NCBI GenBank assembly: GCA_029262295.1
Contig: JAJCZR010000073.1
Location: forward strand, 1-45,652
Source of the DNA: Deltaproteobacteria bacterium
Lineage (GTDB): Bacteria; Desulfobacterota_D; UBA1144; Nemesobacterales; Nemesobacteraceae
DNA: 45,652 nt
Direction of reading: 5' to 3'
Position numbers and translations under genes: made by a program. Shown here in pieces: positions 45,522-45,652 of the stretch. The notes under the pieces were generated by a model, which saw nothing but the letters and a program-made list of their open reading frames with translations, was not told the DNA's origin and did no database searches. How positions within the stretch are numbered: position 1 is the first letter of the stretch; every line of letters starts with the position of its first letter.

Positions 45522-45652
45522 ATGTCGAAGGCAAAATTTCAGAGAGGCAAACCTCATTTAAACATAGGTACAATAGGTCACGTAGACCACGGTAAGACAA
45601 CACTAACAGCAGCAATAACAAAAGTGTTATCCGAGTCCGGAGGAGCTGACTT
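45522..45652 (+). CDS. tuf: Translation elongation factor Tu, C-terminus beyond the window
   Basis: The first 43 codons are present: [20 protein letters not shown], then [20 protein letters not shown]. The P-loop GHVDHGKT is that of EF-Tu, and the position after fusA is the classical str-operon order. AGGAGG lies 5 bases before the ATG. The frame is open to the last base. Confidence 0.97.
   Translation, partial: MSKAKFQRGKPHLNIGTIGHVDHGKTTLTAAITKVLSESGGAD

Overview
The window is AT-rich, gene-dense bacterial chromosome. No gap between genes exceeds 300 bases, and the longest (about 250 bases) lies between an enoyl-CoA hydratase and an FmdB-like pair. The cell is Gram-negative: there is a TolC/MacA-type envelope system, a Sec/SPII lipoprotein and a Wzm/Wzt-type glycan exporter. 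It probably respires, because it encodes the E1 and E2 components of 2-oxoglutarate dehydrogenase. The aspartyl-tRNA synthetase looks non-discriminating. I cannot place the phylum. The gene content (DUF1285, YjbQ, a TIGR04283 transferase, FG-GAP lipoprotein, hydantoinase A) would suit a marine proteobacterium, Desulfobacterota or Dadabacteria-like lineage, but that is a guess. I found no rRNA, tRNA, CRISPR array, insertion sequence or phage gene.

Layout. 1-1203: enolase, reverse strand, cut by the window edge. 1390-3240: a lipoprotein with an FN3-like domain and a propeller of FG-GAP repeats. 3252-6291 (reverse): tolC-like, macA-like and an ABC ATPase, tightly coupled but with no permease gene. 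6361-8421: hemW, a DUF1285 protein and yjbQ. 8517-18095 (forward): dprA, a LuxR-type regulator with a degenerate receiver, ugd, a UDP-sugar epimerase, topA, recG and a glycosyltransferase, nearly head to tail. 18092-24236 (reverse): sucB, sucA and aspS. 24320-28212: era, a crotonase, two tandem FmdB-like zinc-ribbon proteins, hisIE and rpoZ. 28277-31554: an unpartnered hydantoinase A-type protein and a UGM/PPOX-like flavoprotein. 31609-36402 (reverse): a surface-glycan cluster with two GT2 enzymes, wzm, wzt and a sulfotransferase, visibly more AT-rich than its flanks. 36484-42324 (forward): a CoA-type Nudix hydrolase, ssb, glmU, glmS, a terminator with a possible small RNA, and purD. 42531 to the end: the classical str operon rpsL-rpsG-fusA-tuf behind a strong promoter, with tuf cut by the edge.

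How the genes work together. Several loci converge on envelope glycans. GlmS and GlmU make UDP-GlcNAc. Ugd and the epimerase make UDP-glucuronate and probably UDP-galacturonate. The GT2 enzymes and sulfotransferase build and decorate a chain that Wzm/Wzt would export. The rest is mostly housekeeping: DNA uptake and repair (dprA, recG, topA, ssb), translation (str operon, aspS, era) and central metabolism (eno, sucAB, purD, hisIE).

The most distinctive element is the tandem pair at 26269-27270. In both proteins the two halves of an FmdB-type zinc ribbon are separated by an insert of about 90 residues that I do not recognise. Other points worth attention are a possible small RNA between glmS and purD, a degenerate response regulator, an efflux operon without a permease, a crotonase lacking the second catalytic glutamate, and a GT2 enzyme with an unidentified C-terminal domain.
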